Source: Microbulbifer yueqingensis (GTDB taxonomy: Bacteria; Pseudomonadota; Gammaproteobacteria; Pseudomonadales; Cellvibrionaceae). Taken from it: a DNA stretch of 64,000 bases. Shown piece by piece: positions 46,533-56,438 of the stretch. The translations under genes and the position numbers were made by a program. The stretch is from positions 434,001 to 498,000 of the forward strand of contig NZ_FNFH01000003.1 in assembly GCF_900100355.1 (NCBI RefSeq), in the 5' to 3' direction. The number at the start of each line of letters is the position of its first letter. Position 1 is the stretch's first letter. The notes below the pieces were generated by a model, which had not been told where the DNA came from, did no database searches, and saw nothing but the letters and a program-made list of their open reading frames with translations.

Positions 46533-49169
46533 TTAGAGAGGCCCGCTTCTTAGATCCAAAAAGGGCAAATTTTTTAGCTCTCTCCCGAACTTATCCTCCA
46601 GGAATCTACTGTAATCATCTTTGGAGCCGCCACCCGGGATAAACTCCCTGTCGCCGGCATCATATATATTTTTTACATAAAGCTTATTGCTTGATAGCGG
46701 ATCATTTCTATTCAAATCAAATACAAGCTTCCAGTCTTCAATTTCAACCACATATCGGAAGGGTGTATTTTTGAACCCTGCAGCTGCAGCAACGCCAAAA
46801 GATCCGGCTGTATTCTTTGATACAAGGGACTGTCCATCGCTCAGAATATTCCCCAGCTTACCGACACCAAGCAAATCGAGGATCGTGGGCATGATATCGA
46901 CTTGACTTGCAACTTTCTTGGAACTTAGAGCTGAATATCCTGGAGCCTTAATATAGAGAGGAATATGTAAATCTTCGCTAAAAAGGGTACGGCCATGCAT
47001 CAAGTAATTGTGCTCCATAAACTGCTGTCCGTGGTCACCAACCACTACTATTATCGCATCCTCGTAGAGCCCGTTTCTCTTCAATTCATTTACAAACCTG
47101 CCGAACAGCTTGTCTGAAAACCTTATGGAATTCTTATATCTGTTGAAGATCATTGGATTATTCTTAATGGCTAACTCTCTGGCAGAGTTGAGAGAAACAC
47201 CCGATTCCTCAGAACCCGCATAAGGTTCAAAGGTGGCACCCATAGTTTTCGGCCAGCGGTAGGGATAATGCGTAGAATCCCAAAAAACAATATTAAACGA
47301 TGCCCGACCAACATCTGTATTAATTGAGCTTTGAATCAAGGTGTCTGTAACTGAAATATCGATAGCAGGAATACTGCCAGGGATATGCTTGGTAATGTAA
47401 TCAATGAGTTGCAGATCAGAACCGAACATTGTTTCGTCGGCGCTCAAGTAGGACAGGTCCTTGGAAGAGTGAACTTTTATCTCGTAACCCGCATTCTTGA
47501 GCGCCCGAAGGGACTCTGATCCGGCCTTATGCTCTTTAGACTTATAGGTATCCCAATATAACGGTATTCTTGAGTTAACGATCGAATACCAGCCATAGTG
47601 TGTCGCATTACCGTTGGCAATCGCCTTCTTGAAATTCAGAGCCTCTCCCTTAAATTTGTATAGGTTTGGCGCAACATTTTCCGTAATAACATCACTTCGA
47701 ACAGATTCAAGAATAAATAGGTATACGTTCCTCTTCTTAACCTTTTCGGTAAGGTTTTGCGGAAACTCGGTCGATCCCCTGACTGGGTATGGCTTTACCT
47801 TTACGCCGTATTCAATAATAAAGTCTTTAGCCTTGATAAATGTGAGATATGTAGGAATATCGCTTTGCTCTAAAGACCAAAGGCTGTGGGATTTTGTTCG
47901 CGCGCTAAACCATTGCTCAACATAAGCTATAGAGATCAGAACAACAAAGAGAGAGATGCAGTTCTTCCATGAAATTTTTATAGTGAAGCCTCTCTTAAGT
48001 CTCCCAAGAATAAATGCGAGAACGAACGCCGACAAAATCAGGAAAAGGCAAACTATCTGATATGCAACCAATAAAGGCTTCGAAAGCTTCGTAAACTCAA
48101 GATTTTTTTGAAAATTCTGAATACCACCATCAAGCATTATCTGAAGGCCATGGCTGATATGCATCCCATTTAAGCGAAAGAGTTGCGCGTCTGCCACATA
48201 GCAAATCGCGAAAAGGATTGCCAAACCGGGGAAGAACCAACTGCGTGCAGTATCACGGAGTAGCCAGCCAGCAGCTGCTATCAACAACAGAAAAAAACAA
48301 ACCGAAACTTGTGCCGCAATAAAGGCGCTTGCGTACGCAACTGACACGCCAGGATAGATAGCCCCAAGAAAAAGCCAACTACCATAAATGGAAATAGCAA
48401 AAGCGAAAAGATAGGCTAGAAAATTTATATCACGAGGCTTTTCAACTGAACCCCGAATATAATTTGTAAAAATTGAAATCACCGCATCGACTCGGTTTTC
48501 AATTCCTTGCCGGAACAACTCAATCTTTTCACCGCGAACCAGAATAAAGCTGAGCGCTAGCTGAGCCGCCTTGAGTAAAGCAGCAAAAATTGGCGTCAGA
48601 ATTAGAATACCAATAAAAACATCCCGGTTACGAACAACAAAGTACCCTTGAACATTATCGGTCAACTCAATAATGGGGTCTTGCCCGGAAGAAGTGACTT
48701 TAATCCCTCCAGCAGCGCTCTGTACCTTATCAATTCCATTGATGATAGTCAGCTCTGCTCCCCGCCGCTCATCTAATTCTATCTCGAACCAGCGATATGT
48801 TCGAAGCTTGAAAGACTTTAGTATTAACTCTCCTTCAGCCCACAGCGGATCAAAACGGATTTTCTTAGTGCCAATACCACAGGGTATACGGCCTTTAAAA
48901 ACATATGTTGCATCAGCAACCCTATATTCAGGACTGTACGGCAGCTCAAGCATGTGGCTGCTTCGATACCCTTTCCCGTCATCACAGTAAATCGCCGCAA
49001 CGGCATCTTCTGGTGATAGCAGCTGGGCCTCAAGTTCAAACTTCAAGTGCTCAGGCAGCTTGATTTGGACCTTGAGAAAGAATATAGATAGCAGTGCACC
49101 CAGTATCAGGACTATTTGATTTTTATGAAGTAATTTCAATATCATCTTTATATACTTGCAACATAACAA
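46533..49169 (-). CDS. Membrane alkaline-phosphatase-superfamily enzyme (sulfatase/phosphotransferase type)
   Basis: An 878-residue protein. Residues 12-32 are a membrane helix, ~35-180 a hydrophilic beta-rich domain, ~185-425 several more helices, and ~480-800 a PF00884-type domain. Metal and catalytic motifs are ESVRSDV, the presumed Thr nucleophile in GNATHYGWYS, and VVVGDHGQQFMEHNY; HGRTLFSEDLHIPLYIK is also family-like. Such enzymes add phosphoethanolamine or phosphoglycerol, or remove sulfate; which one cannot be told. Start could be ATG 49145 instead. Strongly AT-rich. Confidence 0.8.
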   Translation of the reverse strand: MLCCKYIKMILKLLHKNQIVLILGALLSIFFLKVQIKLPEHLKFELEAQLLSPEDAVAAIYCDDGKGYRSSHMLELPYSPEYRVADATYVFKGRIPCGIGTKKIRFDPLWAEGELILKSFKLRTYRWFEIELDERRGAELTIINGIDKVQSAAGGIKVTSSGQDPIIELTDNVQGYFVVRNRDVFIGILILTPIFAALLKAAQLALSFILVRGEKIELFRQGIENRVDAVISIFTNYIRGSVEKPRDINFLAYLFAFAISIYGSWLFLGAIYPGVSVAYASAFIAAQVSVCFFLLLIAAAGWLLRDTARSWFFPGLAILFAICYVADAQLFRLNGMHISHGLQIMLDGGIQNFQKNLEFTKLSKPLLVAYQIVCLFLILSAFVLAFILGRLKRGFTIKISWKNCISLFVVLISIAYVEQWFSARTKSHSLWSLEQSDIPTYLTFIKAKDFIIEYGVKVKPYPVRGSTEFPQNLTEKVKKRNVYLFILESVRSDVITENVAPNLYKFKGEALNFKKAIANGNATHYGWYSIVNSRIPLYWDTYKSKEHKAGSESLRALKNAGYEIKVHSSKDLSYLSADETMFGSDLQLIDYITKHIPGSIPAIDISVTDTLIQSSINTDVGRASFNIVFWDSTHYPYRWPKTMGATFEPYAGSEESGVSLNSARELAIKNNPMIFNRYKNSIRFSDKLFGRFVNELKRNGLYEDAIIVVVGDHGQQFMEHNYLMHGRTLFSEDLHIPLYIKAPGYSALSSKKVASQVDIMPTILDLLGVGKLGNILSDGQSLVSKNTAGSFGVAAAAGFKNTPFRYVVEIEDWKLVFDLNRNDPLSSNKLYVKNIYDAGDREFIPGGGSKDDYSRFLEDKFGRELKNLPFLDLRSGPL

Positions 49170-49208
49170 CGCGCGTAAACTGACAGCTTCTACGAGTAGT
49201 TCATTGAA

Positions 49209-50030
49209 TCAGGTGAATTTCCACCCGTGCTTATTAAAGAATTTAAGTGCAGAGCTGCAAAAATATAGGTGGTGCCGAAACGTCTTTCTCCCAACGTCCC
49301 CCCCCGCATGCTTAACCTGTACTGACCGGGCATAGCTTATCCGCCCCAACTTTCTGATTCGTAGCGAAAAATCAAAGTCCTCAAAATACATAAAAAATCT
49401 CTCATCGAAGCCCTCCAGTGCAAGAAAGTCCTGAGTACGAAGAAACATATAACAACCCCCTGCCACCTCCAGCTCTGTCGCGGGCTGTGAAGACAAGTCT
49501 GCGTAACTGTAGCGACGTAACCGTTTCTCGAAAATTCGAGCCAATGCTCGATTGCCAATATATCTTAGGAATAACGTCAGACAGTCGGGGTAAGTTTTAG
49601 CCACATGAGACAACTTTCCCCCCTCCTCCTCTATACTAGGCGTAAGCATGACCGTTTTCGGATTGGCGATCATGAACTTGAGCGACTCCGCTAAAGCGTC
49701 AGGATAGAGCCAGACATCGGGGTTTAAAATAAGGTGATACTCGGATGATAGAGCCGGGGAAATGACGTTATTCGACTTACCATATCCCATATTAAAATCA
49801 AGTTTAATAAGCTCTATTTTCAGGCCATGGGGTAAATGAATATCACCCACAACTAGCTTAAGCTGCTGAAAGTATTCATCTGACAAGGAATTATCGATGA
49901 TATAAAGCGTGACACCAGACTGCCCAATTTTATTTAAACAATCGTACGCGGAAATTACTGATGAGAGATTCTCGGCAAGCATTCGCAAATCGGTTTTATG
50001 TACAACTATCGAAATGCTAATCTCTATCAT
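49209..50030 (-). CDS. GT2 glycosyltransferase (rhamnosyltransferase-like)
   Basis: A 273-residue GT-A enzyme. ATG 50030 (MIEISISIVVHKTD) is chosen; 50078 is open but would overlap the gene before. YIIDNSLSDEY, the metal-binding LNPDVWLYPDAL and GFDERFFMYFEDFDFSLRIR are typical of WbbL/rhamnosyltransferase-type enzymes of O-antigen assembly. Acts on lipid-linked glycan at the cytoplasmic face. Confidence 0.85.
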   Translation of the reverse strand: MIEISISIVVHKTDLRMLAENLSSVISAYDCLNKIGQSGVTLYIIDNSLSDEYFQQLKLVVGDIHLPHGLKIELIKLDFNMGYGKSNNVISPALSSEYHLILNPDVWLYPDALAESLKFMIANPKTVMLTPSIEEEGGKLSHVAKTYPDCLTLFLRYIGNRALARIFEKRLRRYSYADLSSQPATELEVAGGCYMFLRTQDFLALEGFDERFFMYFEDFDFSLRIRKLGRISYARSVQVKHAGGDVGRKTFRHHLYFCSSALKFFNKHGWKFT

Positions 50031-50062
50031 GTTTTTTCCGCTTTCATGTACTGTCAAATTCT

Positions 50063-51061
50063 TCACCAGGGGCGCCATCGGGAATTCTTCTTCAGTGAAG
50101 ACAAAAATCTCGTCGACAGTCCGGAAAGAAGAAACGCATTAAGGTTGGGCGGTTCATACTTCTCCAGGGAAACAAATCGGTCTATTAGTGGACCACCAAG
50201 AAAAGCTGAAGGGTCAAGCCCCAGCTCACCACAGAGCTTGTAATTTTCGCTCTCCCACGCCTCCACTATCCCTTGGGACCCAACTGGATAACGCCACGGT
50301 CTTTTGACAAAAACTTTTTCCAGTTTTTTTGATTTCTTCACAAGCTGATTTGTTAATGCAACATACTGCGACCTTCTTTTCCGCTTGTCGCAGCCTATAT
50401 TAAGCTGCCTGATCAACTCCACGAAATCAATTGAAGGCGAAACATTCTTCCGAAGTTCAGGACGGCATAAATTATTTACTGGCAACTCGATGCCGGCGAC
50501 CTGTAAAAAAGCAGTGAGAATATCTCTTCTACTACTGTCATAATCTACAACTTCAACATCAAAACCTGCCGACTGCCACAATTTGAACTTCGAAAAGAAG
50601 TCGAACTTTTTATTGGAGTCCAAGAACTCTTTGAATGTCGCCTCGCCACCCCATTTGATATGCTCGATATAAAGAGACTGAGCGTAATCTACTTGATTCC
50701 TAAAAAAGAGAATTACCTTTACATCGTAATCGGAAAAATATTCCCGCAAAGACTTGCATCTCTCAGGTGTCACATTGAAATCGAAGTGCTCACTTGAAAT
50801 TAGTATTTTCCTGTGCCTGCTTTCCTCAATTTCAGTGTTTAGCTGTCTCTTGAGACCCTTTATAAGATTACGATTGAAATTTTCAGCTTCGAAATTGAAG
50901 CCAAGCGCCTTTGCCAGCCAGTAATGCTGGTTGTCCTCCAAACCCGTAATCGGATACAAAATACCGGCAGCCGAAAGCTCGCTGGCATTGGAAGAGAATA
51001 CATCTTGAAGATACGTTGTACCCGTCTTCTCCAAGCCCACGTGTAAAATAATTTGCTTCAT
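50063..51061 (-). CDS. Second sulfotransferase-like protein
   Basis: A 332-residue P-loop sulfotransferase: MKQIILHVGLEKTGTTYLQD starts the protein and carries the PAPS 5'-phosphosulfate loop; ILISSEHFDF and VILFFRNQVDYAQSLYIEH supply the 3'-phosphate site. It is related in plan to the protein at 42050-43066 but clearly a different sequence, so the two may sulfate different positions. ATG 51061 is chosen over an upstream in-frame codon at 51091. Confidence 0.8.
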   Translation of the reverse strand: MKQIILHVGLEKTGTTYLQDVFSSNASELSAAGILYPITGLEDNQHYWLAKALGFNFEAENFNRNLIKGLKRQLNTEIEESRHRKILISSEHFDFNVTPERCKSLREYFSDYDVKVILFFRNQVDYAQSLYIEHIKWGGEATFKEFLDSNKKFDFFSKFKLWQSAGFDVEVVDYDSSRRDILTAFLQVAGIELPVNNLCRPELRKNVSPSIDFVELIRQLNIGCDKRKRRSQYVALTNQLVKKSKKLEKVFVKRPWRYPVGSQGIVEAWESENYKLCGELGLDPSAFLGGPLIDRFVSLEKYEPPNLNAFLLSGLSTRFLSSLKKNSRWRPW

Positions 51062-51087
51062 AAAACTGGCAACACAACTAGGCGCAA

Positions 51088-53241
51088 TCAAGATTGCTCG
51101 TGAACGGAGTCCCGGCTTGCGAAGAACTTCTTCTGCTTATCTACCGCTCGCTTGTAGCTCGCATGCAGAGTCTCATGCCGCCTCATTCGCTCATTTCTAT
51201 CATATGGCGTCCTGAATAGAGAGGTAGTCTTTTCAACATATTTAAACGGGCTATCGCTCGTGTAACGTACCCATAAATCCCAATCTTCGAGCGCATCCAT
51301 TTCAATATCAAAGCCGCCAAACTGATCGTAAAGATCTCGTTTGAATATGACAGCCTGGATCGGAATGAAGTTGTGATGCCGTAACGTATTCACGGAAAAC
51401 TCTTGCCTGAAAATAGCGGGCGTTGAATGTGTCTCCTCCAAGTAATGGGAACTTCCTTTAAGCTCTGCATTTGTGGAAGTTTCCACCTCCCAGCTAAGCC
51501 CGTAAACCCCGACAACTTTCGACTCATGCAAAAGCTCTGCCATCAGGGTTTCCACGTGGTCAGGAAAAAAGAGATCATCATCATCGAGGAAAGTAAAATA
51601 TTGACCAGAAGCAATGTCGAGACCAGCGTTTCCGTTGAAAGACCGTCCCTTTTTTGGCTGTCCTGAATAGATGACTTGCTTACCTTCTGGCAATCTTTCA
51701 GAAACTTTCTGAATAAAATCCCTGTGAGTCTCGCCGCCATCTTCAACAACCACTAATTCAAGGTTGGGATATGTCTGATTTAAGACACTAGCAATACATT
51801 CTCTCAACCACTTTTCCCTGCCTGGATATGTTCTGGTAATCACGCTGACGAGAGGCGGCTTTTCCACAGGTGGCCTTAGCTCAAAAAACGCACCATCCCG
51901 CTGCATTTCATAGTCCCACGCACGAAACGGGAAGCGCAAGGTGCTCTTTTTTCGCGTGAGCAGGAAATACGGGGCATTTACAACAATCTTCAGCAGGTTC
52001 TTGAATAGCATTCTGCGTCCACCAGGGACGCCACGTACAATTGTTATAAGAGAGCCATAAAGGGCTAAGATTGCGATAATATCCTTAACTGATCCATAGC
52101 GGAGTCTTATGTACGCATTAGCCAGTGTGCTACCCATAAACTGTACTGGCTTTACCTGGTGAGCGTGTTCGTACGTATGGTGCCATACGACAGCCTGTGG
52201 AACATACTTCACATGGTAACCGGCATCGCGGAATCGATATGAAAGCTCAACATCCTCGCCATACATGAAAATCTTTGGCTCGTACCCACCAACATCGAGA
52301 TATGCCTCGCGTTGGATTAGGATACAAGCATGCGAAGACCAAGAGGTCTCGAGCGTAACAGGGTCAAAGTATTTCGGGTGCTCGTACGGCTTCTGGCGAA
52401 ACTCCCAGCTCGCAGTCTTTGCCTTGTCTGCCGCAGCAAAAGATACGGCTCGTGTAATTGAATCCTCCTCAAATACTAGGTCGACATTCGAAACCAGGAC
52501 ATAGTCAGCAACACACTTCCTGATGGCGAAGTCGTGTCCCGCACCGAAACCCAAGTTCGGGCGATTGTACAAATGCACAGCTTTAAATTTATCTCCAAAC
52601 TCGAGCGTGAGATCTTCGATCTCTTCTGGAGTACCGTCACTGGATGCATTATCCACAAAGTGAAGGGTAATTTTCTTGAGGGGATAATTCTGGGCGCAAA
52701 GGCTTTGAAAGAAACCCTTGAGCCATTTTTTATTATTGAAAGTTACAGCTGTAATTTCAATTTCAGGCATATCCTCCATGCAATCATCAAACTCAATATC
52801 AAACAGGGCAGAATTTCGGTCGCGCGCCAAATGACGCATCATCTGTCTGTTCGAATTGTTACTGTGAACCTGAAATACCCTGGAGGTTAACCAGCGAAAA
52901 ATTCCCAGCAGTCGGTATTTCAATTTTGCCGGAAGCCACTTCGCTCTTGCGACCATGTATAGGCCATGGATGATGCCTCGCTTGGCAGCCTGGAGACCGT
53001 AGCGAACATAATGCTGTGCCCGGCGGGCCAACCTTGCCGCACAGCGAAGGGGCCTGGTCAACAGCCAGGACTTTGAGCTGTATATCCATTCGAGGCGGAG
53101 GTTCGCCTCTTTCAGCTCCGCCTCCACTTTCTCACAGTGGGCACATGGGAATTGTTTTCGGCTGCCACTTTCCATCGCTGAAAATTCATCATCAGATGGG
53201 TCGGGCTTACCTTCAGCGCTAAATTGATCTGTGGCACTCAT
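51088..53241 (-). CDS. Two-domain GT2 glycosyltransferase
   Basis: A 717-residue protein with an N-terminal ~150-residue region (a CAHCEKVEAEL motif, then basic helices), a first GT2 domain ~157-400 (FVDNASSDGTPEE, VSNVDLVFEED, FMYGEDVELSYRFRDAG) and a second ~470-715 (VSVITRTYPGREKW, TFLDDDDLFFPDH, EDWDLWVRY). Both keep the DxD-type metal motifs. Two sugars could be added by one chain, as in bifunctional polymerising enzymes. Confidence 0.88.
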   Translation of the reverse strand: MSATDQFSAEGKPDPSDDEFSAMESGSRKQFPCAHCEKVEAELKEANLRLEWIYSSKSWLLTRPLRCAARLARRAQHYVRYGLQAAKRGIIHGLYMVARAKWLPAKLKYRLLGIFRWLTSRVFQVHSNNSNRQMMRHLARDRNSALFDIEFDDCMEDMPEIEITAVTFNNKKWLKGFFQSLCAQNYPLKKITLHFVDNASSDGTPEEIEDLTLEFGDKFKAVHLYNRPNLGFGAGHDFAIRKCVADYVLVSNVDLVFEEDSITRAVSFAAADKAKTASWEFRQKPYEHPKYFDPVTLETSWSSHACILIQREAYLDVGGYEPKIFMYGEDVELSYRFRDAGYHVKYVPQAVVWHHTYEHAHQVKPVQFMGSTLANAYIRLRYGSVKDIIAILALYGSLITIVRGVPGGRRMLFKNLLKIVVNAPYFLLTRKKSTLRFPFRAWDYEMQRDGAFFELRPPVEKPPLVSVITRTYPGREKWLRECIASVLNQTYPNLELVVVEDGGETHRDFIQKVSERLPEGKQVIYSGQPKKGRSFNGNAGLDIASGQYFTFLDDDDLFFPDHVETLMAELLHESKVVGVYGLSWEVETSTNAELKGSSHYLEETHSTPAIFRQEFSVNTLRHHNFIPIQAVIFKRDLYDQFGGFDIEMDALEDWDLWVRYTSDSPFKYVEKTTSLFRTPYDRNERMRRHETLHASYKRAVDKQKKFFASRDSVHEQS

Positions 53242-53372
53242 TCAGCAACCTCTATTATCTATTCAGGACTTAGCGTAAGTTCGCGTAATCCACATTTAAA
53301 CTCTTCCTGATTTCCGACAGGACATTGAAATCAAGAGCCTTTATAACCGAGAAGACTTATTAAACCGTCAGA

Positions 53373-54140
53373 CTAGGATCCATCGCGACAATATGTCGAT
53401 ACAACCTCATCAACACTGCCCTGCTGAACGGTTACGCCATCCTTGATATAGACAGCCCTATCACAGAGTTCCTCTACGGTGGCTAGATCATGCGAGACAA
53501 TTACAACCGATTTGTCTGAGTGTATTTTCTCCAGAATGACATCCTTCGATTTAACCCGGAAATCTTTATCACCAACACCAAGTACTTCATCAATGAGAAG
53601 AATATCGGGATCCGCTTCCATTGCGACGCCAAAACCAAGCCGCGCCCTCATCCCGGCCGAATAAACGGAAACAGGCTTGTCAATTGCGTCCTCTATCTCT
53701 GCAAACTTGAAAATACTTTCGAGCCGAGCACGCGCAGCCTTGCGGGACATTCCCAGTAAAATACAGCTCATTATTGCGTTTTCGCGACCACTCAAGTCAG
53801 GAATAAAACCGAGCTGCAGAGCCAAGAGCGATGTATGCACGCCCGGTCTTCGGAAGAGCGTTCCAGTATCCGGCTCAATGATTCCTGCCAGCAATTTAAG
53901 AAGTGTGCTTTTGCCAGCTCCATTTCTCCCCAAGACGCCTAGAGTTTCGCCCTTCCTTAAGTCCAGCGAAACTGACTTTAGTGCCCAGAACTTATCGCGC
54001 GAAAACCGTCTATTATCTGGGTAGGACACGCCGACAGAATCGAGCTTCAACATCACCTGCTCTTTAGTCAGCGCCTTATCATCTACGCCTAATTGGGTTT
54101 CTTCACTCAGGCTTTTGCCAATCAGGATATTCTCAGTCAT
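53373..54140 (-). CDS. wzt: Polysaccharide ABC exporter ATPase (Wzt-like)
   Basis: A 255-residue nucleotide-binding subunit. Walker A GRNGAGKSTLLKLLAG, signature YSAGMRARLGFG, Walker B ILLIDEVLGVGD. An extra ~30 N-terminal residues precede the conserved start. Unlike E. coli O9a Wzt it ends just after the ABC domain (YCRDGS), so there is no C-terminal carbohydrate-binding domain. ATG overlaps the stop of wzm (ATGA). Confidence 0.9.
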   Translation of the reverse strand: MTENILIGKSLSEETQLGVDDKALTKEQVMLKLDSVGVSYPDNRRFSRDKFWALKSVSLDLRKGETLGVLGRNGAGKSTLLKLLAGIIEPDTGTLFRRPGVHTSLLALQLGFIPDLSGRENAIMSCILLGMSRKAARARLESIFKFAEIEDAIDKPVSVYSAGMRARLGFGVAMEADPDILLIDEVLGVGDKDFRVKSKDVILEKIHSDKSVVIVSHDLATVEELCDRAVYIKDGVTVQQGSVDEVVSTYCRDGS

Positions 54141-54892
54141 GACATTACCTTTGGATAATAGCGATCGAATTTCCTAAATAAAAATAGGCCGAGCAAGCAA
54201 AGAACCGTGGACACTCCAGAGACGTTTGCAAGATGAGTCCAATCCGGCTGAGAGGAATTCAAAAGGACATTTCGGTATGACTCAATAATCGAAATCATGG
54301 GATTCAAATATAGAAATTCGCGAACATCGGGCGAGAACTGTTGGATATCAAAGAAGATGCCGGACGCGAACATCAACATCATAAGCCCATGATTAACCAA
54401 TGTTCTTACGTCGACGACAAAAGGGACCACCGCAGCCAGGATAAGCGAGCATCCAAGGATAAAATAGAGCTGCGTGAGAGCAACAGGCAATATATACAGC
54501 CAAGCAAGCGATGGTTGATGTCCAAGCGCCAAGAGTAGTGCGAGCAACAGTACCAAAACCAAAAGAAATTTAACTGTATTAACAGCGACGGGTATCAGGG
54601 GAAGGACCGCCTTGGGGATATATACCTGTTGAATCAAGCCCCGATGAGCCAGCACACTTGAGCACGCAGGCATTAACGTTGAGGCGAACCATTTCCAGGG
54701 AACCAGCCCACATAGCAAAAAGCTTACAAAATTCTCACCGCCTGAGCGTATGCCGAGAGCGAAGATTAAGTAAAAGGCCCCCATATAAAGTAGCGGTTCC
54801 AGAACCCACCAAAGCATACCCAAGTATGCCGAGGCAATATCTCGACGCAACTCGGCATATGTTTTATAAATAACCAGATCTGTCAGTTGCAT
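54137..54892 (-). CDS. wzm: Polysaccharide ABC exporter permease (Wzm-like)
   Basis: A 251-residue ABC-2 type permease with six membrane helices (for example LGMLWWVLEPLLYMGAFYLI split by the sequence LVPWKWFASTL). It pairs with the ATPase immediately downstream to move lipid-linked polysaccharide to the periplasm. Translationally coupled to wzt. Confidence 0.9.
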   Translation of the reverse strand: MQLTDLVIYKTYAELRRDIASAYLGMLWWVLEPLLYMGAFYLIFALGIRSGGENFVSFLLCGLVPWKWFASTLMPACSSVLAHRGLIQQVYIPKAVLPLIPVAVNTVKFLLVLVLLLALLLALGHQPSLAWLYILPVALTQLYFILGCSLILAAVVPFVVDVRTLVNHGLMMLMFASGIFFDIQQFSPDVREFLYLNPMISIIESYRNVLLNSSQPDWTHLANVSGVSTVLCLLGLFLFRKFDRYYPKVMS

Positions 54893-54965
54893 ATCACAGC
54901 CTTTAAAGCAACCAAAGAAAAATATGTAAAAAGTATTATGCAGCGACTCTTGTCACACGTACTGT

Positions 54966-55886
54966 TCAATACGCCCCTCGTTTTGACAGCTCCTTATATT
55001 CATCCAACATTAAAGTAAGCTGTGTGCGCCAGTGCTTGGCCGGGAAATTAAATGTCTGCTCTAGCTTACTTTTATCAAGAACGCTATACGAAGGCCTCTG
55101 GGCGGGCGTAGGATATTCCTTTTGTGAGATGGGACGTATTTCCGTTGGGCGCTGTAAAATTCCCTTGTCGAGGGCAATTTCCTGAATAGCTGTTGCAAAA
55201 TCGTACCAAGAAGCCACACCTGCATCTGCCCAATGAAAAATTTCCGGCTTAGAAGGGACTTGGGAATTAGCCATGTGGCCGGCAACAGTCCATACAGCTT
55301 TCGCGAGGCCATTGGCCCAAGTGGGACTCCCTACCTGATCGGAGACAACCCCTAAAGAGTCTCGCTCAGCCATTAGCCTGAGCATTGTCTTGACGAAGTT
55401 ACTTCCGTGGCAGGAGTACACCCATGATGTTCGTATAACTACTGAGCTTTTAACTTCAGATGCAAAAAGAGCTCTTTCTCCGGCAAGCTTGCTATGGCCA
55501 TAGACATTCAGTGGCGAGGGCGCATCCATACTGTCATACGGCTCAGATTTCTTTCCATCAAAAACGAAATCAGTCGACAATTGAATAAACGACGCCCCAA
55601 AATTCTTTGCATGACTAGCCAGCTCCGCGACAGCGGCCTCGTTAAGCAAATATGCTTCTTCGGTTGCCTGCTCGGCTCTATCCACCGCGGTATATGCAGC
55701 GCTATTGATAATGATGTCGGGCCGACTTTGTTCAAAAATACTCGCTACGCTATGCCTGTGGGTTATATCAAATTCCTCTCTACCCACTGCAGTTACATGC
55801 CAGCCTTGAGGCTTTGATCGCACCAACTCCCACGCTAACTGGCCATTCTTCCCAATCACCAGGGCTCTTACATTTTTATTTCGCAT
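54966..55886 (-). CDS. rfbD: dTDP-4-dehydrorhamnose reductase
   Basis: A 306-residue RmlD, last step of dTDP-L-rhamnose synthesis. NAD(P) motif GKNGQLAWEL (slightly divergent from GxxGQLG), INSAAYTAVDRAE and the YGHSKLAGE YxxxK motif are present. Starts 11 bases inside the end of rfbC, so the pair is coupled. Confidence 0.95.
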   Translation of the reverse strand: MRNKNVRALVIGKNGQLAWELVRSKPQGWHVTAVGREEFDITHRHSVASIFEQSRPDIIINSAAYTAVDRAEQATEEAYLLNEAAVAELASHAKNFGASFIQLSTDFVFDGKKSEPYDSMDAPSPLNVYGHSKLAGERALFASEVKSSVVIRTSWVYSCHGSNFVKTMLRLMAERDSLGVVSDQVGSPTWANGLAKAVWTVAGHMANSQVPSKPEIFHWADAGVASWYDFATAIQEIALDKGILQRPTEIRPISQKEYPTPAQRPSYSVLDKSKLEQTFNFPAKHWRTQLTLMLDEYKELSKRGAY

Positions 55887-56436
55887 AATATTGGAGCTTT
55901 GGAGCCTCAGCTAAACTTTTTCCAGAGCGATCTTTTTCTGACAGGATTGGCTGAACCGAGTCCGGCAGTGGCCATTCAATGGCAATATCCGGATCATCCC
56001 ATCTAATAGATTCCTCGCTCTCCGGATGATAATAATCGGTACACTTGTAGACAAACTCGGCGCATTCACTCGTTACAATAAAGCCATGAGCAAATCCAGC
56101 GGGCACCCAAAGTTGTCGTTTATTTTCTGCGGAGAGGAACTCACCGACCCATTGGCCAAAGCTAGGCGATCCCTCTCGAAGATCAACTGCAACATCGAAC
56201 ACCTCACCCGCGATTACTCGTACCAGCTTCCCCTGTGTATGCGAGGTTTGGTAATGAAGGCCGCGCAATATCCCTTTATTTGAACGAGAGTGGTTATCTT
56301 GAACGAAGTCAACATCCGCGACATTCTCTCGGAACCATGTGTCACGGAAAGTTTCCATGAAGAAACCCCTGTCATCCCCGTACACTTTGGGCTCCAACAG
56401 CTTCACCGCAGCGATTGCAGTATTTATAACCTTCAT
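55876..56436 (-). CDS. rfbC: dTDP-4-dehydrorhamnose 3,5-epimerase
   Basis: A 186-residue RmlC cupin epimerase. FxxTFRDTWF, RGLHYQ (active-site His) and VPAGFAHGF are seen. ATG 56436 sits just after the rfbA stop (56439-56441); a TTG at 56442 overlaps it. Coupled between rfbA and rfbD. Confidence 0.95.
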   Translation of the reverse strand: MKVINTAIAAVKLLEPKVYGDDRGFFMETFRDTWFRENVADVDFVQDNHSRSNKGILRGLHYQTSHTQGKLVRVIAGEVFDVAVDLREGSPSFGQWVGEFLSAENKRQLWVPAGFAHGFIVTSECAEFVYKCTDYYHPESEESIRWDDPDIAIEWPLPDSVQPILSEKDRSGKSLAEAPKLQYYAK

Positions 56437-56438
56437 GC

